The position numbers were made by a program, and so were the translations under genes. This document shows, in pieces, positions 1-10,473 of a DNA stretch of 64,000 nt. Source of the DNA: Gnetum montanum (Eukaryota; Streptophyta; Gnetopsida; Gnetales; Gnetaceae). The notes under the pieces are model-generated. The model saw only the letters and a program-made list of their open reading frames with translations, was not told the origin of the DNA and did not search any database. The DNA lies in contig MNCI01037820.1 in the NCBI GenBank assembly GCA_015680685.1, positions 539,252-603,251 on the forward strand, given 5' to 3'. The stretch's first letter is position 1; the number at the start of each line of letters is the position of its first letter.

Positions 1-1395
1 ACTGACAACACGCTGGCCGACGCACTTGCCACCCTGGCTTTACACGTGCCTTCACACCTGCTTAACACTTGCCCTGCATTGATTACAGACTGCGCAGACC
101 CTGTCATTCAGGCGGCGCAAATCTCCTCTCTTATCGAGGAAAGCACGCCTGAATGGTACGATAACATCAAAACTTATCTTTTGCAAGGTGACCTGTCATC
201 TACATTAACGCGCGCATAGAAAGACGCAATCCGAAAGCGGGCTAAGCATTACGTCATCATCGGAGACAACACTCTCTGTAGACGCTCCTTCGATGGCGTA
301 TTGCTCACCTGCGTTAAAAAAGACCAAGCACAGCACATAGTCAGCGAGGTTCACGAGGGACTGTGCGGCGGCCACGTAGCACCAAGGGCTATGGTCTTGA
401 AAATCCGACGCTTAGGGTACTACTAGCCATGCATGGAACGAGACTGCCTGACGAAGGTCAAGACCTGTGACATGTGTCAACGGCATGCAAACCTCATCCA
501 CGTGTCACCCACAGAATTGCATACGACACCGATAACGTGGCCATTTCAGCGATGGGGACTGGACATCATAGGACCCATCACGCCAAAATCTTCTGCAGGG
601 CATAGCTTCATTATTACCGCTACTGAGTACTTTACGAAGTGGGTAGAAGCTGTCCCCCTGCGGAAAATCACATCCCAACAGGTTTGCCATTTTATCTTGG
701 ACAATATCGTAACCCGATTTGGCCTCCCGATGACTATTGTGACCGACAATGGGCCACAGTTTAGTAGCGTGGATACCAAATCCTTCTGTGACAACCTAGG
801 CATTAGGCAGTCTTTTTCCTCTCCTTATTACCCGCAGGCAAATGGTCAAGTTGAAGCATCTAACAAGATAATTATCAACTTGCTCAAGAAAATGCTCGAT
901 TGCAACAAACGGCGGTGGCATGAACAGATCCTCTACGTGCTATGGGCATATCGTACTATGTGTAGGATGGCTACAGGCAGTACGCCCTATGGCCTGGTTT
1001 ACAGATCTGAGGTAGTGCTACCTCTTGAATTGCAAATTCCTTCTCTGAGAATGGTCCTCTCCACCATTATAAATGAGGCTCAACACACCGAAGCTCGGAT
1101 AATGGATTTGGAGTTATTAGAGGAGAAGCGGATACAAGCTCTTGAGGCAATTGAGAAATATCAGGATAAACAGAGACAAAAGCATCATCATAATCTTTAG
1201 CAGTGTCTGATCAAGAAAGGAGACCTGGTTCTCAAGGCTGTGCGTGAACCAGTAGGCAAGTTCTCTGCAAATTGGGAAGGCCCTTTCTTAGTGATCGACG
1301 CATATGGCAACGGAGCGTTTAAATTGGCAGATGTCAACGGCGACGAGTTAGCAAATCCTGTGAATCATGTGTACTTAAAGCGATATTTCATCTAG
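1..1395 (+). pseudogene. Tat-like Ty3/gypsy pol, RNase H end plus integrase (element T1)
   Basis: One reading frame runs from base 1 to the stop at 1393. It begins at the end of an RNase H domain (NTLADALATLA) and continues into an integrase. The integrase has an HHCC-type zinc finger (HEGLCGGH near 350-378, CDMC at 466-477), then a catalytic core with Asp at 562, Asp at 745 and Glu at 853. The last two are separated by 35 residues, the canonical D,D35E spacing. It ends in LKRYFI. In-frame stops interrupt it at 217, 424 and 1198, each explained by one transition (for example Trp to stop in GYYWP). The longest open part is 433-1200. It is the least decayed pol in the window and more GC-rich than its surroundings. 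Upstream gag and RT lie outside the window. The Tat-like label rests on resemblance to Tat/Retand integrases and is probable, not certain. Confidence 0.88.
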
Positions 1396-1406
1396 CGGCA
1401 TCTACG

Positions 1407-1800
1407 GTGGTGACAGCAGGTATGGCAGTAATCGTCCGCTACGACGTAAAACTGGCGTTGCACGTCCGCTACGACGTAAAACTGGCACTGACCGTCCTCT
1501 ATGACGTAAAACTGGCATGCCTTGCACGCGTCCGCCACGACGCTAAACTGGCACAGGTACGTAGCCGTCTGCTGAGACGTAAAACTAGCACAGCTTTGTC
1601 CCTGGGTCATGACATAAAACTGACATCCACAGCACGGTCTACTGAGACCATAAACCAGCCTTACCACCGTCCGCTACGACGTAAAACTAGCGCTTCTCGG
1701 TCTGCCCAGACTTTAAACTGGGACCATGGTCTGCTGGGACTTAAAACCAGTAACGGCAGTCTACCAAGACTTAAAACTAGGATGTACAGACCGCTACCAT
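1407..1800 (+). repeat. ~30-bp minisatellite in the T1 3' region
   Basis: About eleven imperfect tandem units of 29-37 bp follow the pol stop directly. The common core is GACGTAAAACTGGC or TAAAACTAGC, preceded by GTCCGCTAC or GTCTGCTGA. The first three units are nearly identical and later ones drift. The open frame across it (1407-2057) only translates the repeat (VRYDVKLAL repeated) and is not a gene. A related array lies at 61019-61240. Confidence 0.8.
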
Positions 1801-2792
1801 GTTCAAGCGAGCGTGATCATTCCAGTACAACTGCACAGCAGACGGGGTGGGATACTGAGACAGTCCCAGTGTCGCTACCTCATCGGCATCCTACTGATCC
1901 CTCGGAGATGCCGCCACCGCGTCCGCCGCAGTGGTACCACCTCTGGGAGTTTAGCCTTGTTAGTCGGAGCCCCGACGAAATCCTTGATGGCAATAGTCTC
2001 GAGAATCTCCGCCAATCATCCCTATCGGATGCCGGCCTCGCAGATTCATCTGGCTAATTCCTGGTGCAGCCAGTTCGCTGCACTGGGTCTGATGCCTTTT
2101 TGGCGAAGATATGCAGAGCTGAATCATCAGGATTGGCTGCTCCGCTTGCGCACCCCAGCTCTTTCTTTACAGTTTATCTAACATCAGATAGCGTTGGTTG
2201 CAAGAAAATCTCGCCTTCGGTTCATCAGCCATGGTGTCCTTTGTTTTCTTTCGTGGTTGCAGGTTACCTGCCTCGGAGGATGCCGTCCAAAGGTGCGATC
2301 CATCTGAGCGGCAGAGTACAACAGCGCGTTGAAATGGCTGCTCAGGTTTGCCCGACCACTTAGCCTCGCACAGTCTTACCCTTATCTCTTGTTTCCTTCC
2401 TCCCCACCACCCAATTCCCATACGCAACATCTAAATATGCAAATATTCATTTTCCATACACGCTAGCAGAGATATCGCAGAAAGTGATGCGTAACGCTCC
2501 TTTTGCACGCATTCCTGCTACAATTTGTAACAGAGACATCTCAGATTGACGCGCTATGCTCGTCTGAAAGCATTCCTGTTGACTTGAATAAACATACATA
2601 TCGCATTTTTCCGAACCTGTTTCCAGTTACATCCCTTTATCTCCTATACCCAATCTTTCTCGTTCACGTGGACAGAGCAATACTTGAGTAGCCATGGATG
2701 ACCGCTGTTCTTGCTTCTACCAATCCGGTGTTTCGCATTCTTTGTCAACGTCCTTCGGGCACGCCCTCTAACCGTCAACAAAGAGGGGCCAT
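1801..2792 (+). other. T1 3' untranslated region, no gene seen; PPT at its end
   Basis: Non-coding sequence lies between the minisatellite and the LTR. No protein family is recognisable in any frame. The last bases before the LTR (about 2779-2792, caaagaggggccat) are purine-rich and occupy the place expected of the polypurine tract that primes plus-strand synthesis. Confidence 0.55.
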
Positions 2793-2877
2793 TGAAACAC
2801 CGTGAAAATTACGAGTCGGCCTCAGGCAAAGGTTCGCAATTCAAGTAAGAGCGCATTCTACCTTCGTTCCAAGATAA

Positions 2878-3330
2878 TTTTACGCTCTATTACGCACGGC
2901 AGCATGATGAGTGTAATAAGCTCCAAAATAGTCAAAGGCAGAGTCTAAAGAAGCGCAACAGTTTGACGCTTTTCCTCCCGGCGCATGCATAACTTGTTTT
3001 TACGCTTGATACGCAACGGTGCGTATCATTGCGTGTGTTATCATTCAAGTTGCTCATCGTTTTACGCTTCATACGCGCAGCTGCGTAGTGAGCGTAAGGC
3101 ATACATTACTTACACTCCGTCACGCACGGCCGCGTGGTGAGCGTAAGTTGTACATTGCTTACACTTTATCACGCACAGCTGCGTAGTGAGCGTAATTTAC
3201 ACATCGTTTTACGCTCTGACACGTGCAACTGCCTAGTGAGCGTCAAATTGCGCATTGCTTACGCTTCATTACGCGCAACTGCGTAGTGAGCGTAAAGCAA
3301 CTCTGAGCTTATTGTTTTTACCAGATTACG
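2878..3330 (+). repeat. Tandem inverted-repeat modules in the T1 U3
   Basis: About six modules of roughly 55-60 bp are visible, clearest at 3060-3300. Each has a left arm TTACGCTNNRTACGCGCA and a right arm TGCGTAGTGAGCGTAA that are near-perfect reverse complements, so each could form a stem of about 15 bp. They lie 200-650 bp upstream of the TATA box. Changes in one arm are only sometimes matched in the other. Tandem perfect-arm modules in an LTR could be protein-binding sites or replication/recombination structures. Which is not decidable here. Confidence 0.8.
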
Positions 3331-3540
3331 CTCATATACGCAACGTAATGCGAATGAGTGTAATCCAGCCTAAAAACAATTAAAGCACACTCAACACTTG
3401 CTTACTTCTCACACGCACAACACGCAAGCAAGCGTGTTGTGCGTAGTCACAGTCTGACTTAAAAGATCATGCCAGCAGAGCCCGCAATATCCGAAACCCA
3501 CATCATCAAGGTTGCGCCTTCTCCGCGAAGTGTCGCGGCC

Positions 3541-3548
3541 TATAAATA
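3541..3548 (+). promoter_or_regulatory. TATA box of the T1 LTR
   Basis: TATAAATA in the context GGCCTATAAATACCCC, in the middle of the LTR downstream of the U3 repeats. This is the expected place for an LTR promoter. Confidence 0.65.
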
Positions 3549-4262
3549 CCCCAGTTAACAAAGGTACAGGGAGTTGGCAAAAATTCGGGTTGGCAAAATC
3601 AGAGAAGCAAATAGCATATTTCTGAGCACCAGAGCATTTAGCACTTTGGAGCAGAGATACAGAAAAATAGCGCTTTGGGAATCGTGGACATCATCGTCTT
3701 ACAGCCGAAGCAGAGTACAGTTCAAATCGAGTACCGGTGACAGGAGCAATCTTTCTGCTGAAAGGACTTTATCAATCAGAAACAATTGATCGGTAGACGT
3801 CAAAGCTTGGCCCGCCTTGCATCTCAGCTTTAGCCCACGAGGTAGATCGGACTTCTGTTTAAACCTTTTTGCTTGTTGTTCTGTGCTTGTTTCACATCCT
3901 GTAATCGGGGATTCCCCAGTGTAATTTCTCATACGAAATATGCATTTGTAAGTCAAAGCGCAGATCTGGAAGCTACGTGTTTCTCTTTGCCAGCCTCTTT
4001 TCATCGCGTTTAGCATTATCGCCGTTGCAATCCGACTGCATCGTTTTTTTTTTCTTGCTTTACGGTCCCTTGAATCAGATCGCTCTCTTTACGCACTTTG
4101 CATTCTTTTACTGACTCGTAAGTCCTTGTCTGATCGACAAGACCGTTCAGGGCGCCGCGGATTCATTTTTCTAGCTTAGCCCTCGCGCGGATCCGTGGTT
4201 AAAACTATGTACGCTGGAATATCGGTCAGTATTTCCAGCTATCGACGTTTTCTGTCGTTACA

Positions 4263-4690
4263 GTAGCCACCACCTATGTTAAATATGAAACAAAATTTGC
4301 AAAACTCAAGAAATTATTGAAAAAATTAGAGGTTGCAAATTCTAAACTCAAGGTGGTTAAAGCAAGCTACTAGGGGCAAAAAGGTGTTACAACAGACTTG
4401 GGTCAACAGCTTGCAGATTTTCAAGAATACAGAGACAAATCTAGAGCTTACAAGGAGGAACGGAGGATGTTTGCGACCTGGTATGTCAAAGCAAATAAAA
4501 TATTTCTACAACTACTATGCCCATGGGAGGTGCCGACTCCATCAAACATCAGAACATTGGCATGGACGACACAGGATCCCTGAACCGAAGAGGAGAAACT
4601 CTAGGCCATACTTCAATGCCATCAAGTCCCAAGACCTAGAGCACAAGATAAGGGAAAGGCATCCATGGAGGAGCCACAACCACCAGGAAC
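4263..4690 (+). pseudogene. Coiled-coil C-terminal fragment, X-type protein (X1)
   Basis: From about 4290 one frame reads KFAKLKKLLKKLEVANSKLK, a clear Lys/Leu-rich heptad pattern. After one stop it continues through LGQQLADFQEYRDKSRAYKE and ends near MEEPQPPGTT at about 4694. It begins at the right edge of the T1 LTR, so T1 inserted into it or next to it. It resembles the coiled-coil tails of the X copies at 63.7, 32 and 47 kb in character, but residue-level identity is weak. The function is unknown. A gag or accessory ORF of a retroelement is the likeliest reading. Confidence 0.5.
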
Positions 4691-4795
4691 TACATGAGTT
4701 CCACCAATTTTGTAGCTATAGGATTTCCTTTTGCGTTCTCCGTGTTGTGTCTCAATTTTGTTCTGATTCCACACTATGGCATGAATCCATTCTCA

Positions 4796-4888
4796 TCAGT
4801 CAATAATCCCATACCTATCCACTATGTAATCAATAGAGCTTATTCAAACTTTAACTCGAGGAAGAGGTTTCATTCAGTCGTGGGGGTA
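4796..4888 (+). mobile_element. 3' end of a family A element (A1) with polypurine tract
   Basis: The segment from GTCAATAATCCCATACC to TGGGGGTA matches 42220-42293 closely. That region precedes the intact 3' LTR of A5. The final TGGGGGTA (4881-4888) is the polypurine tract immediately before the LTR. Confidence 0.75.
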
Positions 4889-5012
4889 TGATGAATCATG
4901 AATTTTTAGCTGCAATATCGTAGCCATGATATCATGTATGCGATATCACGTATGCAATATCACAACCTAGATGCGATATTGCATATGCGATATTGCAGCC
5001 TCTCTCCTCATA

Positions 5013-5020
5013 TATAAATA
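5013..5020 (+). promoter_or_regulatory. TATA box of the A1 LTR
   Basis: TATAAATA followed by AGAGG, the same TATAAATAAGAGG context as in the A4 and A5 LTRs. It sits directly downstream of the palindrome block. Confidence 0.6.
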
Positions 5021-5482
5021 AGAGGTAGGTAGATTTGGTAGGAAATTTTTTGGAAGTTTTTAAGTTTAAGTTCAGTAGTTTTGTAGAGATTCTGTCAGTT
5101 TTCCTCTCAACCCTTTTCTCCTAGTGCATGCCCTCAATGTGGTGATTGTAATTGTACAACATCCTTATTCATGTGTGACATACTTGGACATGCACATGAT
5201 TGGCAATAAAGATCAAGATTACTTCATCATTGTAGCATCCACTTAGCTTAATTATTTATTTAATTGTTATTTACTACTTTCTTAGTTAATATCTCTTCAC
5301 CCTTATCTCCTAGTAACGTGGAATGAGTATGACTTAATCATGAGCATTTAAGTGTGACTACTTGGTAGCCCAGTAGCGTACCGAGATCATACGCTTGGTA
5401 ATCCCAGCGATAATTGTGCACGAGGTCCAAGATGTGTATGGATGATTAAGGAACGGATGCTCATCACACTTAGGCTAGTTAG

Positions 5483-5484
<2 letters not shown>

Positions 5485-5529
<45 letters not shown>
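5485..5529 (+). repeat. (TC)n microsatellite
   Basis: About 22 perfect TC units inside the A1 LTR. Sister LTRs lack it, so it expanded after insertion. Confidence 0.97.
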
Positions 5530-5533
<4 letters not shown>

Positions 5534-5781
5534 TAGTTTAGTCGATATTATTTACCAACATACCTAGGAGTAGCATTAGTGTAGGAACACATCATACACC
5601 TCACTCTAGACTAAACCATACATAACAAACTTAATACTAGTCCAAGTGGGAAGATAGCAAACTGTGATCTATGAGTAATTGTCTAGATACCACAACTAGT
5701 CTGTCTACAGAGTTTGATCGGATCATGCATGAAATGCTCGTATTCGTATGGTTGAGTGTAAGGGTACCTTGCCACTCATCA

Positions 5782-7099
5782 GTGGTGATATTGCAATCTT
5801 CTATGAAATTAGGAGATAGATATGATGCCCTCCATACCTTTGCAAACTTTCTTACTTTAGTTTAGTGGTGATATTGCAATCCTCTATGCAATTTTTAAGT
5901 ATTAACAATAGTTTGAATTTACATTCTACTTGTTCTTTATTTTACAATTTTTTTAATGATATATGAGATTTAATTTTCTAAAAAAACTAATATATTTAAA
6001 TTTTCTTTGTCATGTCCCCAAACCCATCCCCACTTTTTTTTGAAATACTCATAGCCAAATATGTTCAGTTCCTCAATTCCTAGCTTCCACACAAATCAGA
6101 TTCTTTTAATGCATAGGGTCAGAAAAAAATCCTCATCAAGGTTTTATGTGACATAGAATTGAGATAGGTCATGGTGTGACATAGAGCTACGAAATCAGCT
6201 ATTACTGCATCTTGAATGACGACCACATATATTTGGGTCCCACCTCTGCACGCATTCTTTAAAGGTTGGCTTGGACTATTGAACTCGTCAAGTCTATGCA
6301 TTATTGCATACTTAAAATTTTCTTTACCTGGTAAATGGAGGAGGCTTACCTTCAAAAGGCTTTTCAATGGTAAAAGCTTGTACCTCTCCGTTCTACGAAT
6401 CTCTCGAACCATGTTATTTAAGTTACTCATATGTTGTTAAATATTTTTTTAAAAATAATCATAGAGCTCTTACTTTACCTATTACGTATTAACTTAGTTA
6501 GTTATATATTTATTATTTAACCTTTTTTTTCTATAATAATGTTTTTTCTCAATTTAATGTAATGGTTATCATTATTTATTTTCAATGGCAAAGCGATTAA
6601 CAAAGTGCAGTCGTAACACCCAACTGTATAGATCACCATCATATGCAAGTGATCTAATAGTAATCCGTGGATTAGACTAACATGACAATTAGATAGTTAA
6701 GCATTTAATTGCAAGTCAATGTCCTCTCAATTACACTCTATAGCCTTAATTTCTATGGTTAAGTGTAATTGAGGCAGATGATACAAATGTTGTCTACATC
6801 ATAAAAAAATATTCACCCATTACTTGGAGCTACCAAATGAAGAGTCTTACTACTAGCCTAACAAGCGAATCTAATTTTTTTTAGCAAATCTAATCTTTCT
6901 TGCTTTAATTTTTCTCCAAAAAATTTGATTTCCTTAGAGTTCCCCTATGGAGGATTCTATATTACTCTTATCTTCTTCAATTAATGTTGAAATTTTTGCT
7001 TGTTTTATCAATGGAGAAATTTCTGTTAATTCTTAAAATGCATATTTACAAGCTTGTAAAAAAAAGTTGTGCCACCTTCTTCCAGTGATGTTGATGCTA
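5782..7099. other. AT-rich interval without a recognisable gene
   Basis: No coding family was recognised on either strand. A 17-bp piece (AGTGGTGATATTGCAAT) occurs at 5781 and again near 5866, a small local duplication. At about 6808-6863 a short stretch (CTTGGAGCTACC ... AGTCTTACTACTAGCCTAACA) resembles the tRNA-like sequence at 48644-48703 and may be another decayed SINE head. Confidence 0.5.
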
Positions 7100-7349
7100 C
7101 TAAGACACCCAATTTTGTTCTTTCTGATGATGTATATGCATCATTATTTATCAATATTTTATTACAATATGTGTTTATTCAAATTCTAGGTTACCTACCT
7201 TATAACTGAAAGTTTGTTTCACAATTAAATGATATGATGAAAAAACAAGACATTCAGGCCCTTCATGCTAGGTACTATTCTCATTTTTTCTACTCATTGA
7301 GTTGGGCAATGCTTCAATGGTGCAGTGTACCCTACATATATGGTCTTTT

Positions 7350-7585
7350 GTACATAACCATGTCGTATTAATTATTCATAAGTGGGCTACCAATTTTGAT
7401 ATCCAATCTAAAGAATATGCAAAGGTTCCATATTTTGTTGAACTATATAATCCTCCATAGATTTTTTACAAAGCTAAGTAGGAAATTGTTAGTCATCTTG
7501 GTCCCATTAAGCATAGAAAGTTTGTTTTTACAACTTTTGGTTTTCATAGATGTTTTCTTTTTGTTGAAATCAACATTTTAAATTG
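7350..7585 (+). pseudogene. Possible LINE ORF1 fragment (DUF4283-like)
   Basis: One frame reads KWATNFDIQSKEYAKVPYF, then VELYNPP, and later FGFHRCFLFVEINI. This follows the pattern of plant LINE ORF1 DUF4283 domains (W.P.F...E...VPVWVRLYNLP ... ARVCVEIDL). Several stops are present and no zinc knuckle was seen. Its position and strand, 5' of the LINE RT region at 7950-9500, fit a single LINE (N1). The assignment depends on motif resemblance only. Confidence 0.4.
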
Positions 7586-7949
7586 AAAAAATGAATTGTA
7601 TTACAAGTAGGAGGAAATACTTATATTTAGATAATTACATATTATAATTCTTACAACTATTGCCATTGTGAAAGAAATTTGTTTAATGATTATCTTTTCT
7701 AGCTCAAAAAAAAAAAAAAAGATTATGGAGAGAAGAAAAAATGTGTTAAAGTTCAAGATAGGAAAAAATAATATGAAGTTGAAGATATGAAAAGTCAAGT
7801 TAATGTCAATAATAAGAATGATCAAATGATAATGAAGAATCCAAAGAAGATAGAAGCTACTATGCATAATTTTACTATAGAAAGTATTAAATTTCTTGGA
7901 TAGATAGCTTGAAGGCACATGGAATTCGAATTGGTCTACAAACTTAATT

Positions 7950-9500
7950 TGGGACTAGATGGAAAGTTACATTCAGAAAATTGGAAAAAACATTTTGGGT
8001 AGAAAAAAAGAAAAAAAATACATCTTAAAGAAGATATGGTGATGGAGTGATAGAATGCAACATGTTATCCAAAATAAGAAAAAATACTTTAAGGAATGGT
8101 AACAATCAATAGCGAAGAAAATATGCTAATATACAAAATGATAAAGGAGGAACTATAGCAATACCTAAAGCTAAACATAAGGTCGTGGATAGCTTTTATG
8201 AAAAATTAGAATCCAAGGAAGGAGAAAAATATATTTATAAATTGGAAAAAATAATAAACAAGAAATTGATCATGTCAAATGCATAAAGGAAGTAGATAAA
8301 AGAATTTTGGTAAAAGATAATGAAATTTTGGATAGGTTAAAAAATCATTTCTAAGAATTACTAAATGAAGAATTCCCAATAGAATATATCCAAGAATAAG
8401 AACCAAATTAAGGTTTGGTTCATGAACTTTCCTTCTATGAGGTAAAACTAGCCTTATTAAAGATGAAAAATAGAAAAGGTTTTGGACTAGATAACATTCC
8501 TATAGAAGCTAAAAAAGCATTGGAAGATATAGGAGTTTCTTGATTGACACTATAATTTAACAAAATTATGAAGGATGAAGAAATATTTAATAATTGGAGA
8601 AAAAGCTTTAATGTTCCCATTTACAAAAAAAAAATAAAAAAACCATACAAAATTGTGCAAACTATAGAGGGATCAAGCTAATGAGCCATACTATGAAGCT
8701 TTTGGAGAGAGTCATAAAGCATCATCTCACACTTGAATCAATAGTATCAAAAATATTTTGGATTTATGCTAGGGAGATCTACTATAGAGGCTAATTTTTT
8801 GATTTGACAACTTAGGGAGAAATTCAAAAAGCATAACAACAACATACATATGATCTTTATTGATTTGGAAACAACATATAAGAGAGTGCCTAGAAAATAT
8901 TATTTGGTGAGCCTTGTGGAGGAAAAACATACTTGATAAATATATCAAACTAATTCAAGATATGTATGAATGAGCTACCACCAAAATTAGGATAGGTTAT
9001 AGAATAACATCTAATTTTCCAGTCATAGTAAGTCTACACTAAGGGTCAGCACGTCACTTGTAGTTATTTAATATTATTATGAATGAATTAACAAAGAAAA
9101 TACAAGATGAAATCCTTTGGTGTATGCTATTTGTAGATGATATTGTGTTGGTAGAAACAACTCAAGAAAATATTGTTGCTAAAATTGAGAAGTGGAGATA
9201 TGCTCTAAAATCAAAAACCTTTAAAATTAGCATAAGTAAGAAAAACTATATGGAATGCAATTTTAATATCATAAATAGTGGTGAAATAGAAGGGATAATT
9301 CAAGGCAAAAAAATCCCTCACTATAAACAATTTCGCTACCTAAGATCAATCCTTCGATCAAATGGTGAAATTAATAAAGATATTACAAATAAAATTAAGG
9401 CAACTTGTTTAAAATAAATGCATGCTAGTGGTGTTCTATGTGATAAAAGAATACCAATAAAATTAAAGAGTAAATTTTACAGGACACCAGTCAAGCCTAT
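7950..9500 (+). pseudogene. LINE N1: pre-RT region and reverse transcriptase, first piece
   Basis: This is a decayed non-LTR retrotransposon. The linker and RT start read IYKMIKEEL, MKNRKGFGLDNIPIEA and IMKDEEI, closely parallel to LINE N2 on the minus strand at 44.5-45.2 kb. The palm motif is MLFVDDIVLVE at about 9124-9156, the F/YxDD box with both Asp retained. Thumb sequence RYLRSILRSNGEINKDI and KLKSKFYRTPVKP follows. The frame stops abruptly at 9500 where A2 is inserted. The next residues (ILYGAEYWEIKKRYE) are found at 24907 onward. Multiple stops and frame changes make it non-functional. Confidence 0.85.
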
Positions 9501-10343
9501 TGATGAATCATGGTTTGCTTGGCCCCAATATTGGGTACATGATATTACAGCTTGGATACATATCGTGATTCTTGTGTTGGCCTATAAATATAGCACTCAA
9601 GCACACAAGGAGGAGCCATTAGAATAGTTATTCATTAGGAGTCTTGAGTCTTTTTGTTAATTTCTAGTTATTTTTTAGTTCTTTTCCCAAGTACATGCCT
9701 ACAATGTGATGCTTGTAATTGTACGAAACCTTTGTTTGAGTGTGACGTACTTGGACACACACACGATCAACAATAAAGATCAAGATTACTCCATCATTAA
9801 AACATTCACTTAGCTTTTAATTTTTTTAATTGTTAATTATTTATTGTTGTTTTCTTAGTTAATATTTCTTTTATCATCATTTAATATTCATGTTGTTAAT
9901 GCAGAATGAGTATGTCTTAGTCACAAACATTTAAGTGTAACTACATGGTAACCTAGTACCATATCAAGTAGTGCTTCAAGTGATGTGCACTTGGTAATCC
10001 CAGAAGTAGTACATGAAGTCCAAGATGCATACAGATGATTAAGAATGGATGCTCATCACACTTAGGCTAGCTTAGATTTTATTTCCTATTACTTATTAGC
10101 TTAATTAAGTTACTTATCATTGTCCTTAGAAGTAGCATAGTCATAGAAACCACATCATACACCTCACTTTGGACTAAACCATACGTGACAAAGCAAATAC
10201 TACTCCAAGTGGGAAGCTAATGAACTGTGATCAACGTATAACTGTCTAGGTGCCACAACTAGTTCGTCTATGGAGTTCAACTAGATCACATGTACATGCT
10301 CGTATTCATATGGTTCATTGTAAGGGTACCTCGCTGCTCATCA
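9501..10343 (+). mobile_element. 5' LTR of A2
   Basis: 843 bp, from TGATGAATCATGG to GCTGCTCATCA. It is homologous to the LTR at 4889-5781 (shared TGTAATTGTAC and CAATAAAGATCAAGATTAC blocks, the latter containing AATAAA). A TATA box TATAAATA is at 9583. Its palindrome block is the most decayed of all copies: CCAATATTGG and ATACATATCG remain. Confidence 0.88.
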
Positions 10344-10344
10344 T

Positions 10345-10362
10345 TAGTGTCATTGCAGGGGA
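10345..10362 (+). other. Primer-binding site, tRNA-Asp type, decayed
   Basis: TAGTGTCATTGCAGGGGA begins two bases after the LTR. It matches 13 of 18 positions of the plant tRNA-Asp PBS (TGGCGCCGTTGCCGGGGA, from general knowledge). Most mismatches are transitions. Confidence 0.7.
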
Positions 10363-10473
10363 CAGTGCTAGTTATCTAGATTAGTTATATCATACAAGGT
10401 CACTATAACAAAGTATTAATAATATATCTTTCAGAAAAGAAGTTATATTCAGTTGATTCACACACAATTCATG

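Larger units (their letters stand above)
2793..4262 (+). mobile_element. 3' LTR of T1
   Basis: A 1,470-bp segment starts TGAAACACCG after a purine tract and ends GTCGTTACA. It therefore has the TG...CA termini of an LTR. Internally it has a U3 with inverted-repeat modules, a TATA box at 3541 and a leader-like R/U5. Independent support comes from 18696-19897. That insertion, read on the minus strand, starts TGAAACACC, ends GCGGTACA and has a TATA box in the corresponding place, so it is a solo LTR of the same family. Sequence from 4263 on belongs to a different repeat. The 5' LTR of T1 is outside the window. Confidence 0.75.
4889..5781 (+). mobile_element. Family A LTR, 3' LTR of A1
   Basis: 893 bp, beginning TGATGAATCA after the purine tract and ending GCCACTCATCA. 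It contains the family's palindrome-rich U3 (GATATC-type modules at about 4915-5000), a TATA box at 5013 and a (TC)n expansion that explains its extra length. It shares the block around CCTCAATGTGGTGATTGTAA with the LTR at 9501, forming a subfamily distinct from A4/A5. The sequence after its end (TGGTGATATTGC at 5783) weakly resembles a decayed tRNA-Asp PBS, which a 3' LTR should not have. Confidence 0.85.

Noticed and set aside
1407-2057. 216-codon ORF with VRYDVKLAL repeats
   Set aside because: It is the translation of the 30-bp minisatellite. No conserved protein and no codon-level constancy.
2503-2691. Small ORF near the T1 LTR
   Set aside because: No family and no conserved context. It lies in the T1 3' untranslated region.
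3060-3300. CRISPR-like array of regularly spaced repeats
   Set aside because: Units are inverted-repeat modules in tandem without unique equal-length spacers, inside a plant LTR. No cas genes.
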